Positions 16,016 through 24,139 are shown, numbered from the stretch's first letter. The stretch: 36,625 nucleotides of DNA from Microcaldota archaeon (GCA_021158105.1 JAGGVH010000041.1:1-36625), one strand, 5' to 3'. A program made the numbers and translations. Notes: a model not told the origin generated them from the letters alone.

Positions 16016-16131
16016 AACTGTCCATATCTACAAAGATAATGTTTTTAAAGCATACGATTTTTGTGTTTTATTACGTCGGACGTGTTAATTTGTGCAGTTC
16101 TTTTTAACCCACAAGTATATACTTTTTTAAA

Positions 16132-17139
16132 CTATTCCTTCCTGCATAATACATCTAATACAACTTCATCAATCTTTGATGAGTATGGTCTGACTATTTT
16201 TTTGTTTATGACTTTTGTTTTATATCCAACTTCCTTTGCAATGTTTCGGATTTCGTTCTCAATCTCTGTGAACGGGTCGTTCTTTGGAGTGAAAGCATAG
16301 ATATGTATGAACCCTTTATCTTTTAATGCAATGAGCATATCTTTTACAAAATGGGTTGCGTCCTTGGGCAAAGGCATTATTATTCTATCTGCCCAATCTT
16401 TGTATTCCTTGGCTTTTTCTTTAGCATCGCCTTCTATTACTATAACGTTTTTTAACCTGTTCAATCTAATGTTTTCTTTAAAATATTCGACAGCATCACG
16501 GTTGAGTTCAATCCCGACTACTTTTGTTTTTGGATGCATCTTGCCTATTAAAACTGCAAATGGGCCATGCCCTGCAAATGGCACAAGAACGTTTTCGTTT
16601 TCTTTTACAAGTTTAGCAATCCTCAGCCTCTCATTTCCGAGACGTGTCGAGTAAAACATGTTTGCAACGTCAACTTTGTAAACACATCCATTTTCCTTAT
16701 AAGTAGTTTCTGTTTTGTCTTCACCTAATATTTTTCTCATTTTTCTTATCCTTAATATACCTTGCATCCCACTTTCCTTTTTTAAGACTGTTTTAACAGT
16801 TTTATGAACTTTCATGATACCTTTTGCAATATCCTTCTCATATTTTTTATATTCTTTTGGTATGTCTATTATTGCAATGTCTCCTATGACTTCAAAAGAT
16901 GACTTTTCAATGTTTATCCCTTTATTTTTTAGGTATCTTTTAAGGTTTATCCTTTCTTCAATCTTGTCAAAGAATGTTTCATCAACATTTATGATACTAC
17001 ATTCGGGTGGGACTTCTATATTATCATAAACAGGAAAATAAACATAATCTTTATCATTCTTAACCTTATAATCCTTTCTAATGTGAATAAGCCTTCTAAT
17101 TTTTTCAGCGTTTAATCTATGGACTTTGATTGCTTTCAT
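16132..17139 (-). CDS. trm5: tRNA (guanine37-N1)-methyltransferase Trm5-like
   Basis: The protein is a class I methyltransferase with the archaeal Trm5 layout: an N-terminal D1-like part (about residues 1-75), a D2 domain (VIGDIAIIDIPKEY onward), and the catalytic domain with DVANMFYSTRLGNERLRIA, the SAM site VLVPFAGHGPFAVLIG, the acidic GIELNRDAVEY and the catalytic-loop motif MPLPKDATHF. Trm5 adds N1-methyl to G37 next to the anticodon and prevents frameshifting. It could instead be the related wybutosine enzyme Taw2, but the R-rich STRLGNER motif and MPLP loop favour Trm5b. Its start overlaps the preceding gene by 23 nt. Confidence 0.87.
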   Translation of the reverse strand: MKAIKVHRLNAEKIRRLIHIRKDYKVKNDKDYVYFPVYDNIEVPPECSIINVDETFFDKIEERINLKRYLKNKGINIEKSSFEVIGDIAIIDIPKEYKKYEKDIAKGIMKVHKTVKTVLKKESGMQGILRIRKMRKILGEDKTETTYKENGCVYKVDVANMFYSTRLGNERLRIAKLVKENENVLVPFAGHGPFAVLIGKMHPKTKVVGIELNRDAVEYFKENIRLNRLKNVIVIEGDAKEKAKEYKDWADRIIMPLPKDATHFVKDMLIALKDKGFIHIYAFTPKNDPFTEIENEIRNIAKEVGYKTKVINKKIVRPYSSKIDEVVLDVLCRKE

Positions 17140-17827
17140 GTTCTTTATTAATATGGTGAATACTTAAAAATGATTGTTTAATTCTATGTCCAAACAGGTT
17201 GTCAATACCAGTTCTTTTGACATCCTCAGGCAGTTCTATTTTTGGGTTGAAAAGATTAAGGAATGTTATGATATTGCGTACCCACACCCTTGCAACATAA
17301 GAAAAACCAACATCTTTTATCAAATCTTCATAATTGCCCTCTTTTTCAAAATGGTCTTTTATCATCGAATTCATTCTTTTTATCCATAATATAACTTTTT
17401 CAATCTTTGATTCTAATATTTTATCTTTGCTAATGTTGTGTGTCTTCTTAAAGAAATCTAAAAACTGGTCAGGATTATCATTATATTTTGCGACCTCCCA
17501 AAACATCAAGAGTGCTGCTAAATAATTCCCTTCATCAGCAGTGAATATGATCAGGCCATTGTATTCTTCGTCTGCATTTAGTAACAAATCGTCAATAGTT
17601 AATATCTTTGGTATTCCTTTTCCGATTAGGAATTCTGATTTGACTGCAAAATTGTGAGGATATATTGCATATTCCTCAGGAACTCTGATGAGAACATCTT
17701 TTCTTTTTTCAGGAGGAAGTTTAAGGACTTCAAATTCTGAAACGAATCTGGTCAGGTGGATAATGTTTGAGTTTAAACTTTTTATTTTATTTCGCATGGC
17801 AATCTCTTTAGTCTTTAATATTGTCAT
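17117..17827 (-). CDS. Unknown protein cotranscribed with trm5
   Basis: I do not recognise this 236-residue soluble protein. An alpha/beta N-terminal half (LIRVPEEYAIYPHNF, ILTIDDLLLNADEEYNGLIIF) is followed by a mostly helical half with WVRNIITFLNLFNPKIELPEDV. No known catalytic motif is visible. TTTAAATA centred near 17853 is exactly 26 nt before the ATG, so it is the leaderless first gene of an operon. Its 3' end overlaps trm5 by 23 nt, implying tight coexpression; a tRNA-related function is a guess from position only. Confidence 0.7.
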   Translation of the reverse strand: MTILKTKEIAMRNKIKSLNSNIIHLTRFVSEFEVLKLPPEKRKDVLIRVPEEYAIYPHNFAVKSEFLIGKGIPKILTIDDLLLNADEEYNGLIIFTADEGNYLAALLMFWEVAKYNDNPDQFLDFFKKTHNISKDKILESKIEKVILWIKRMNSMIKDHFEKEGNYEDLIKDVGFSYVARVWVRNIITFLNLFNPKIELPEDVKRTGIDNLFGHRIKQSFLSIHHINKEHESNQSP

Positions 17828-17852
17828 AGTGTTTATTACAACGTGGTGATAT

Positions 17853-18146
17853 TTAAACCTTTTTGTGGTTTTCTAAGGCTCTTTTAAGAGCTTTAATGGG
17901 CAGTACTGCAAACGATTTTTTCCCTTCTGATAAATCTGTGAATCCCAACATTGCTAATAATTCTTCATCTTCAACATTTCTTATCTCGTTTGCTTGTTTG
18001 CCTTCGAATGTCTTCATTTTTTTGATTACTTTCTTTGTTATTTCCGAGAGGTTTTCTCCGGTAATTGATATTTTTTTTATATAATCATTTTCCAAGTTTA
18101 CATTTATGTATACAATTTCACCACAGTCTTCTGCTACTCCTTCCAT
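17853..18146 (-). CDS. IscU/NifU-like scaffold homologue lacking most cluster cysteines
   Basis: The 97-residue protein starts with EDCGEIVYINVNLENDYIKKISITG, which aligns with the IscU/SufU segment NPxCGDxMxLYIxV...I.KFG. The later scaffold cysteines (in GCxAxxASSS and near the C-terminal helix) are missing: the equivalent regions read TGENLSEITKKVIKKM and GKKSFAVLPIKALKRAL. C8 is the only cysteine. It follows SufS by 14 nt with GGTGGTGG before the ATG, so it is the natural partner of the desulfurase. With one cysteine it may accept sulfur like a SufE/SufU transfer protein rather than assemble a cluster. The homology reading is by eye and moderately secure. Confidence 0.6.
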   Translation of the reverse strand: MEGVAEDCGEIVYINVNLENDYIKKISITGENLSEITKKVIKKMKTFEGKQANEIRNVEDEELLAMLGFTDLSEGKKSFAVLPIKALKRALENHKKV

Positions 18147-18160
18147 ACCACCACCATTTG

Positions 18161-19351
18161 TTAATTCTTTATCTTCTTTAATACATCAACAAAGTAATCT
18201 ATTTCACTGAATGTATTGTATATATAAAAGCTGGCTCTTGCTGTGGCACGGGAGTTTAATCTTTTATGTAATGGTTCTGCACAGTGTTGCCCTGCTCTTA
18301 TTGCAATACCTTTTTTATTAAGAGCATCTGAAAGGTCTCTCACATTATATCCTTTATAATTAAATGAAACTAACCCAGTTCTTTCTTTTTTTGGACCGAA
18401 AGTTTCTACGTTACTTATTCTTTCCATTTCTTCAAAGGCATATTTGACCAGTTTCATTTCGTGTTGTCTTATTTTTTTCATTCCAATATTTTTTAAATAT
18501 CTAACAGCTTCTGTTAATCCAACTACTCCTGCAATGTTAGGCGTTCCTCCTTCAAATTTTGCTGGCGGGTCAGCCCATGTTGATTCGTATAAGCTAACAT
18601 GTTCAATCATGTCACCACCAAACAAGAACGGCTCCATATCTATTCTTGAATTTATGTATACTCCACCTACACCTGTTGGCCCTAACATTTTGTGTCCTGT
18701 GAACACTAAGAAATCACATTCGATTTCCTTGACATCAATCGGTATGTGTGGAACACCTTGACTTGAATCAATAATAGAGATTGCTCCATAGTGATGTGCT
18801 TTTTTTGATATTTCTTTTATGGGATTTATTGTCCCTAAGACGTTTGACGCATGAGTGATTGAGACAATTTTTGCGTCTTCAATCTTATCATATTCTTCTT
18901 CGGGTATTTCTCCTTTTTCGTTAATGTCTAAGTATATCAATTCTGCACCTTTCCACTTAGCTAACATCTGCCATGGTATCAAGTTTGCATGATGTTCCAT
19001 TATACTTATTACGATTTTATCCCCTTTTCTAATGTTTTCCAGTCCCCATGAATACATGATTGAGTTTAATCCTTCTGTTGCATTTTTTGTGAATACTAAT
19101 TCTTTTTTGTTTGCTCCTATGAATGAAGCAACTTCTAATCTTCCTTTTTCATACAATTCTGTTGCTTCCTCACTCAATTGGTGAATCCCCCTGTGGACAT
19201 TTGCATTATGATTTTTATAATATTTAGTTATTGCATCTATTACAGTTACAGGTTTCTGTGAAGTTGCTGCATTGTCAAAGTATATAATTGGATAACCATT
19301 AATTCTCCTGTTTAATATTGGGAAATCCATTCTTATTTTTTCAGTATCCAT
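18161..19351 (-). CDS. sufS: Cysteine desulfurase SufS-like
   Basis: The 396-residue, full-length class V aminotransferase-fold enzyme takes sulfur from cysteine. It carries EHHANLIPWQMLAK, the PLP lysine in FTGHKMLGPTGVGG (around residue 220) and the active-site cysteine loop RAGQHCAEPLHKR with the SufS-type Arg-Ala/Ser region behind it. The start at 19351 is supported by a TATA core about 24 nt upstream inside a perfect palindrome. It is cotranscribed with the IscU-like gene and probably provides sulfur for Fe-S clusters and tRNA thiolation. No SufB/C/D genes are in the window. Confidence 0.95.
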   Translation of the reverse strand: MDTEKIRMDFPILNRRINGYPIIYFDNAATSQKPVTVIDAITKYYKNHNANVHRGIHQLSEEATELYEKGRLEVASFIGANKKELVFTKNATEGLNSIMYSWGLENIRKGDKIVISIMEHHANLIPWQMLAKWKGAELIYLDINEKGEIPEEEYDKIEDAKIVSITHASNVLGTINPIKEISKKAHHYGAISIIDSSQGVPHIPIDVKEIECDFLVFTGHKMLGPTGVGGVYINSRIDMEPFLFGGDMIEHVSLYESTWADPPAKFEGGTPNIAGVVGLTEAVRYLKNIGMKKIRQHEMKLVKYAFEEMERISNVETFGPKKERTGLVSFNYKGYNVRDLSDALNKKGIAIRAGQHCAEPLHKRLNSRATARASFYIYNTFSEIDYFVDVLKKIKN

Positions 19352-19362
19352 ACATTGTCACC

Positions 19363-19386
19363 AGGTATTTATTTTTTTAAATACCT
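19363..19386. promoter_or_regulatory. Palindromic operator over the sufS core promoter
   Basis: AGGTATTTA-TTTTTT-TAAATACCT is a perfect inverted repeat with 9-bp arms. Its centre (about 19374) coincides with the TATA box expected for sufS. A protein bound here would exclude TBP, so repression is likely. The divergent flavin-reductase gene has its own TATA about 35 bp further on and may be affected as well. Confidence 0.7.
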
Positions 19387-19433
19387 ATTTTTTGAAAACA
19401 TATTTTTTTAAATGTTTAACATGTTATTTTATT

Positions 19434-19913
19434 ATGGCAAATTCAAAGAAACTTACTCCTTTTCAAATGATTGAAGGCAATGTCTTCATAATAACATCAC
19501 GGGCAGGTCCGGTCAAAAACGGTTTTGTGGCTGCATGGGTTACAAGGCTTTCTTTTGATCCTCCGTTGGTTGGTATAGCATTGTCTCCTGAGCATTTTAC
19601 ATACTGGGTGATAAACCAAAGCATGATATTTACAATAAATTTTGTTTCTGATGATAATAAAGGTGTATCATTGGTTAAATCTTTTGGGACACAGTCTGGC
19701 AGGGATGTTGACAAATTTAAGAAGGTTAAGTATTTTGAGGGTAAGACGGGTTGTCCGATATTGAAAGATGCAGTAGCTTATATTGAATGCAGAGTAGTCA
19801 GAAAAATTAAGACTGGCGACCATTATCTGTTTATTGGAAAAATTGTTAATCAAAAGAAAGTTAAAGAAAAGAAAATCTTAACAAGGTTAAAAACAAGGGA
19901 GAAGGGTATTTAA
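19434..19913 (+). CDS. Flavin reductase-like (FMN-binding) protein
   Basis: The protein has the split-barrel of flavin reductase-like/flavoredoxin proteins: IEGNVFIITSRAGPVKNGFVAAWVTRLSFDPPLVGIALSPEHFTYWVI, then NFVSD, and a C-terminal IECRVVRKIKTGDHYLFIGKIV. Such proteins bind FMN and shuttle electrons from NAD(P)H or other donors. The start at 19434 is set by TTTTTTAAAT centred near 19409, 26 nt upstream; the ORF track's ATG at 19392 lies upstream of that TATA box. Divergent from sufS, so a redox or Fe-S link is possible. The 160 residues are slightly short. Its last 27 nt overlap the convergent macro-domain gene. Confidence 0.85.
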   Translation: MANSKKLTPFQMIEGNVFIITSRAGPVKNGFVAAWVTRLSFDPPLVGIALSPEHFTYWVINQSMIFTINFVSDDNKGVSLVKSFGTQSGRDVDKFKKVKYFEGKTGCPILKDAVAYIECRVVRKIKTGDHYLFIGKIVNQKKVKEKKILTRLKTREKGI

Positions 19914-20393
19914 TGTTTTATGATGTTTCCAATGTTTAATCATTTCCTTATCCAATGATACTAGGTATATATTCATCTTATCACTGTATTCTTTAGATGT
20001 GTTATAAATTATTTCTGCACCCATCTTTTTATCAAACCCGAATACCCCACACGAAACTGCCGGGAGTGCAATGCTTTTAGCATTAAGTTCAATGGCCTTT
20101 TTAAAAACATTGTTTATAGTTTTTCTTAAAACTTGAGGTCTGGTGCCTCTTGGTCCCACAACATGAATTATCCATTTTGCTTTAAGGTTTCCTGCAGATG
20201 TGACTGCTGTCCCGCCAACCTCTAAATGACCGTTCTTTTTAATCCATTCTTTGCTTTCTTTGTTTATTATCGGTCCGCCTGCTTGTGATATTGCTAATGC
20301 TACACCTCCGTCGTGTGAGAGGTATTCATTTGCTGTATTTACGATGATGTCAGCTTTTACTTTTGTAATGTCTGTATGTATTATGTGGATCAT
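19887..20393 (-). CDS. Macro-domain (ADP-ribose-binding) protein
   Basis: Almost the whole 168-residue protein is one macro domain: HTDITKVKADIIVNTANEYLSHDGGVALAISQAGG at the start, WIIHVVGPRG in the middle and ALPAVSCGVFGFDKKMGAEII for the phosphate loop. The Asn of NTAN and the GGGV-like loop (here DGGVA) are those that hydrolyse or bind ADP-ribose derivatives. It probably removes ADP-ribose from proteins, nucleic acids or small molecules. GGAGGT lies before the ATG, and it follows the ATP-grasp gene by 21 nt in the same operon. Confidence 0.93.
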   Translation of the reverse strand: MIHIIHTDITKVKADIIVNTANEYLSHDGGVALAISQAGGPIINKESKEWIKKNGHLEVGGTAVTSAGNLKAKWIIHVVGPRGTRPQVLRKTINNVFKKAIELNAKSIALPAVSCGVFGFDKKMGAEIIYNTSKEYSDKMNIYLVSLDKEMIKHWKHHKTLNTLLPCF

Positions 20394-20414
20394 TTTCTGA
20401 CCTCCAACTAAATT

Positions 20415-21980
20415 TTATAGTTTGGTTTTTCTTGGGGCTGTTTTACTGAACGCTATCTCGCATGCATTAACTATGTTATCAGTCCATGTGTGTATAACAT
20501 TTTTGTACTTGTTCGGATGTAATTTGCTCAATCCTCCAATTCCTATAGTGCCAGTGTTGACTTCTATTCCTTTGAATAGTATCCCTGCGTTCGGGCCTAT
20601 CGTCGGTACAAAGTCTACTGAGCCGAATGTCACATTCATTGTTGATGGACAAAGATAATTATCTTTCCCTATGTTTTGATTATTTTCATACCTTGCTTCG
20701 TCTAACAATTCTTGGAACACTGCACCGGCTGTTAAACTGAGTTTGTTGATGTATTGCTCTGCTAACTTTCTTGCATCATTTTTTGGTATGAATGTCCAGT
20801 TTTTTCTTATGAATTCTGTTAGCACGTCAACACTCCTAGCGGCATGGCCTGATAATGATATGTTTGCAACGAAGTCTGACGCCCCGACCTTTGCATAGTT
20901 TGCAGTGCTTTCAAAATGATCTTTAACCCACTGGACAACAAACCTGAACTCAATCTTACGTCCTATCTTTGGCTGTTCAAGTTCTTCTTCAAACAGGTAT
21001 ATGTTTTCCCCGCCTAACTTGTTAAAGAAATATGGAAAATAAATATTATTAAGTATATGTCTTATGAGTTCGCGTATCTTCTTTTTGTTTTTTGTTATAA
21101 AGTGGACTTTATTTCTGATTCTTTTGCCCCCCTCATCTACTAACAATTTTATTAAACCGTCATCACTTGTATCAATGTATAAGTTGTTGTCTTCAATCTT
21201 GATTCTTATTACTCCCATGCCACCGCCAGTGTGGACAGCAGGTTTTAAGTATGTTGCTTTGTTGTTGTGGGAGTTTTCAATTATGAAATCAACGTATCTA
21301 TAGTCCTCATCTTTGTTGGTGATTATAAATTCTTCATTGCTTTCATTTTTGTTTAATCTTAATCCTAATACATCCAATATCACATCTTTTATTTTAATAT
21401 TCTTAAAACTTAAGCCATCAATGTCTTTTTTAATTGAATAGCTTGCTTTGTATAACATATTCTTAACAGGGCTTGTAAAATATCTTAACGGACTAAACGG
21501 TTGGATTAGTTCATCAATCCCTTCTTTTGCTTTACCTAAAAATGGAATATATTTGAACGGACGGCTTGGTATTGCCATGTCGAAACGTCTTAATATTTTT
21601 TGTGTAAACCATTTGTTATCAAAATACCTTGGAAGGTTTGTTGTAACAGGTAACAATTCCCCTTCTTTGTAGTATGAACATTTTGCACTTTCTTCTAACC
21701 ATAGTTCTGTCACCCCAACCTGTTTAGGTGTTATCTCATAAACGTTTCCTTTGATATCTCTAACCGGCCAAGTGTTTTGTTGAAGTAGATTTTCCCATTC
21801 TTCTCTTTCAGCTGCTAACACCATCACAGGATATTTTGATAATAACTTGTCCCATGCATACTTGTTGCGTTGAACATATTTGAACGTCCTTATTAAGACA
21901 ATCCTTTCACCGTTATCAAGGTTATAGGGCGGTTTGATTTTTTTATTGGATTTTCTTTTCATTATCTTTCGCCTCCCCAT
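20415..21980 (-). CDS. ATP-grasp enzyme of unknown specificity (YheC/D-like features)
   Basis: The 521-residue protein contains ATP-grasp hallmarks: LPRYFDNKWFTQKILRRFDMAIP at the start of the fold, the ATP-binding YLKPAVHTGGGMGVIRIKI loop, EFRFVVQWVKDHFESTANYAKVGASDFVANISLSGHA, and a C-terminal metal/substrate part GILFKGIEVNTGTIG in place of the usual IEVN(S). The arrangement VQ...AKVG...NxSxxGxA resembles YheC/YheD ATP-grasps. Such enzymes join a carboxylate to an amine or thiol with ATP. The first 110 residues and an insert at 140-240 are not recognised. CTTTTAAA centred near 22005 is 26 nt before ATG 21980; a second ATG at 21962 has GGAGG upstream and is an alternative. Confidence 0.8.
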   Translation of the reverse strand: MGRRKIMKRKSNKKIKPPYNLDNGERIVLIRTFKYVQRNKYAWDKLLSKYPVMVLAAEREEWENLLQQNTWPVRDIKGNVYEITPKQVGVTELWLEESAKCSYYKEGELLPVTTNLPRYFDNKWFTQKILRRFDMAIPSRPFKYIPFLGKAKEGIDELIQPFSPLRYFTSPVKNMLYKASYSIKKDIDGLSFKNIKIKDVILDVLGLRLNKNESNEEFIITNKDEDYRYVDFIIENSHNNKATYLKPAVHTGGGMGVIRIKIEDNNLYIDTSDDGLIKLLVDEGGKRIRNKVHFITKNKKKIRELIRHILNNIYFPYFFNKLGGENIYLFEEELEQPKIGRKIEFRFVVQWVKDHFESTANYAKVGASDFVANISLSGHAARSVDVLTEFIRKNWTFIPKNDARKLAEQYINKLSLTAGAVFQELLDEARYENNQNIGKDNYLCPSTMNVTFGSVDFVPTIGPNAGILFKGIEVNTGTIGIGGLSKLHPNKYKNVIHTWTDNIVNACEIAFSKTAPRKTKL

Positions 21981-22036
21981 ATCACCATGAAAATAAAAAT
22001 ACTTTTAAAGATATGCTTATCCTTCTGAGGATTATA

Positions 22037-22150
22037 TTATAATAAAAAATAAAAGGAGTTATGTATGTTTATGTGTTCATCGCTTCTTTGTAAAGCTTTA
22101 ACAGCTATTAGTATTTCATCTTGGTTGATGAAGTAAAGTAGGTTATTCAT
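22037..22150 (-). CDS. Possible 37-residue protein
   Basis: This is a small ORF missed by the track because of its length. It reads MNNLLYFINQDEILIAVKAL and ends HNSFYFLL. AAGGAG lies 3-4 nt before the ATG, inside the last codons of the CYTH gene, and the ATG overlaps that stop by 8 nt, a typical coupling arrangement. A T-rich stretch (TTTTATTTTTTATT) at its end could be the operon terminator. No family is recognised, and the ORF could be a chance opening in the trailer of the CYTH transcript. Confidence 0.4.
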   Translation of the reverse strand: MNNLLYFINQDEILIAVKALQRSDEHINIHNSFYFLL

Positions 22151-22700
22151 TGCTCCTTACATTATTTAATAGCATATTTGGATAACCCGTGTTAGGTGCT
22201 TCCACCCATTTTATATTTAATTCTTCAAGTAACTTATAGCATTCTTCTTTAATCTTTTCAGGGGAGTCATTTACAACTTTTGCCTCCACTTCAATAAACC
22301 ACCCTAACCCTTCAATTTTATCAAGTAGAATCTCAAAATTTTTATATTTGTAATACTTTCTATGCTTCTTGACTGTTACTTTAAGTTTCATGCCTATCTT
22401 TTCTAAGATTTCGCGCATAATGTCAGGGTTTTCTATTTCTGTTTCATATTCATCAGTTTTTAATAACTTTCCATCATCTCCATAATGGCAAGAATGGTAT
22501 GCTAAAATGTATTTTTTATTGTCATGCCTTATTCTTAGGTATTTTTTTGTTGGTTTTTCATCAAAGTAATCATTGTTTATAGGTACAAAATATTCATCTT
22601 TTTGTTCTTTTTCTTTGATGAACTCGGTTTTGTGTTCTAATACTCTTTCAGCTTCATTCGGATTTATGATTCCTACTTTAATCTCAATCTCTTCGTTCAT
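22143..22700 (-). CDS. CYTH-domain (class IV adenylate cyclase/triphosphatase-like) protein
   Basis: The signature ExExK is present as EIEIK at residues 4-8. Other tunnel residues are in YLRIRHDNKKYILAYHS, TDEYETEIEN, KVTVKKHRKYYKYKNFEILLDKIEGLGWFIEVEAKV. CYTH proteins bind triphosphates and divalent metal in an eight-strand barrel, with members being thiamine triphosphatase, triphosphatase or CyaB adenylate cyclase. The archaeal members are of unsettled activity; triphosphatase is the cautious choice. TTTATAAA centred near 22726 points to the ATG at 22700 (185 residues) rather than 22712. Possibly cotranscribed with the small ORF behind it. Confidence 0.9.
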   Translation of the reverse strand: MNEEIEIKVGIINPNEAERVLEHKTEFIKEKEQKDEYFVPINNDYFDEKPTKKYLRIRHDNKKYILAYHSCHYGDDGKLLKTDEYETEIENPDIMREILEKIGMKLKVTVKKHRKYYKYKNFEILLDKIEGLGWFIEVEAKVVNDSPEKIKEECYKLLEELNIKWVEAPNTGYPNMLLNNVRSNE

Positions 22701-22817
22701 AGGCATGTTCATACTTTGAAAATTTATAAAGGTTTTGTTAGTTAATTTTTAATAGGGAAATTTTGTTGTAATCTATGTATGGAAATGTTTTTAAATTTTA
22801 AGAATAATAATATATGT

Positions 22818-23948
22818 ATGAACTCAAAACTAAAAAACAAAACCGATAATCTTGAGAAACCACAGTTTAGGGAATTAGGAATTCCTTTATTAGATAATAC
22901 AGAGTTGCCAAAGCTTAAGAGTGATATTATTAGCAGTGTTCAAGATGTTGGAAAGGGCGTTTATCAAATTAGAGAGGTACAAAAATATACACCAAATTCA
23001 AATTATAAGCATGAATTGTTATTTTTTATAAAACCTGAAGTGACTGATCCTGATAATCATGTTGATTTATCTTCTGTTTTAGATATCATTTTCAATATAT
23101 TCAAAGAATATAGCATCTTTGTTGAGGGTATATATACAATAGGTGCAAGCTATCTTAAGAAATATAATCTTATAGCTAATCATTATAGCGTAATCAACAG
23201 AGTTGCAAAAGAGGGCATTGAGGCATTATCAAATGATGCCCTGAAAATGTTTAATGAAGTTTATAATATTGATTCAAAGAATCCTGGAGATAATGTTGAA
23301 ATTCTAGGGGGGTTTCAGTTCTTACAGAAATATAAAAACTTTGATCCAAAATCTTTAGAATTATTGTGGAGTAATACTGGTTTCAAAAAAATAGCTAGTG
23401 GTGTGTTTGCAACTAAGTTAAAACTCTTTAATAAAGAGATTTATCTATTAAATGGTTTCTTTCCATTTAGACTTGAACATTATACATCTAAAGGTAAATC
23501 AATTGTTGTCATGATAATCTCTTCTAATGTGGGTTGGGATACATTAAGAAACAAAATGCTTGGAATTACAGACCCACAAAAAGCATATGATGGGAGCATT
23601 CGTAGAATTCTTTTTGAATATAAGGATAGATGGAGTCTAAAGAATGTAAATACAGGTTATAATTGTGTCCACATGTCTGCCGGTCCTATTGAGGCATTAT
23701 CGGAAATAGTAAGATTTCTGTCAAGATATGATAATAATGTTATAATAAAACCAGATGAAACCATGATTGGTAAAAGATTTATTGATGGGGGTTTCTCAAA
23801 TGATGATCTAGATTATTTTATGTCAAATCCAAAAGTTTTATACAAAGGTAGAGTGACTAATATTTTTGACCTAACTGAAGAGAATAACATAGAAGAAGTT
23901 ATCAGCAAATTGAAAGAAATTAAAGTGATATCTTATAGTAACTATTAA
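22818..23948 (+). CDS. Enlarged nucleoside-diphosphate-kinase-like protein
   Basis: I see an NDP kinase fold split by a large insertion. HELLFFIKPEVTDP carries the phosphate-contacting Lys; LIANHYSVINRV follows. About 110 residues later comes LRNKMLGITDPQKAYDGSIRR, then NTGYNCVHMSAGPIEALSEIVRFL. Compared with NDK (R..GxTxPxxAxPGTIR...NxxHGSDSxESA), the two arginines, the Asn and the nucleophilic His (NCVH) are all present with correct spacing, though HGSD reads HMSA. NDK is normally 140-155 residues; this one has 377, with N- and C-terminal additions. TTTTTAAAT centred near 22792 selects ATG 22818. It may phosphorylate NDPs or another phosphorylated substrate. It is followed by a gene relic. 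Confidence 0.7.
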   Translation: MNSKLKNKTDNLEKPQFRELGIPLLDNTELPKLKSDIISSVQDVGKGVYQIREVQKYTPNSNYKHELLFFIKPEVTDPDNHVDLSSVLDIIFNIFKEYSIFVEGIYTIGASYLKKYNLIANHYSVINRVAKEGIEALSNDALKMFNEVYNIDSKNPGDNVEILGGFQFLQKYKNFDPKSLELLWSNTGFKKIASGVFATKLKLFNKEIYLLNGFFPFRLEHYTSKGKSIVVMIISSNVGWDTLRNKMLGITDPQKAYDGSIRRILFEYKDRWSLKNVNTGYNCVHMSAGPIEALSEIVRFLSRYDNNVIIKPDETMIGKRFIDGGFSNDDLDYFMSNPKVLYKGRVTNIFDLTEENNIEEVISKLKEIKVISYSNY

Positions 23949-23952
23949 TTGA

Positions 23953-24066
23953 CAATTCCATTTGAAAACACTTTTTAATCATGCTCTTAAAATATTAAAA
24001 GAAAGCGGTTTAAAGGCAGTCTTTGATTGGGCTGTTAATAAGATAAGAAGGTTAATAGAAAATTAG
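23953..24066 (+). pseudogene. Relic of the C-terminal end of a HExxH-protein gene
   Basis: The frame reads TLFNHALKILKESGLKAVFD followed by WAVNKIRRLIEN and a stop. It matches the last 40 codons of the intact gene at 31340-32056 (ELFDHAFKILKESGLRAVFD then WGVGRIRKVLFG) at most residues, and the nucleotide match is strong as well. The first stop in frame upstream is at 23950. No upstream part of the gene is found, since the NDK-like gene ends immediately before. It shows that a second copy of this family once stood here. Confidence 0.8.
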
Positions 24067-24139
24067 TGATGATATTTAGTGGTGGTATAATCTGTACTGT
24101 TAATGAAACTCATTTAAATATTATCTTTGTAATTTTTAT

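Noticed and set aside
15843-16025. 60-residue ORF on the minus strand in the track
   Set aside because: It runs through the hairpin repeat element and the Cas4-like promoter, has no ribosome-binding site, and its composition follows the repeat rather than a protein.
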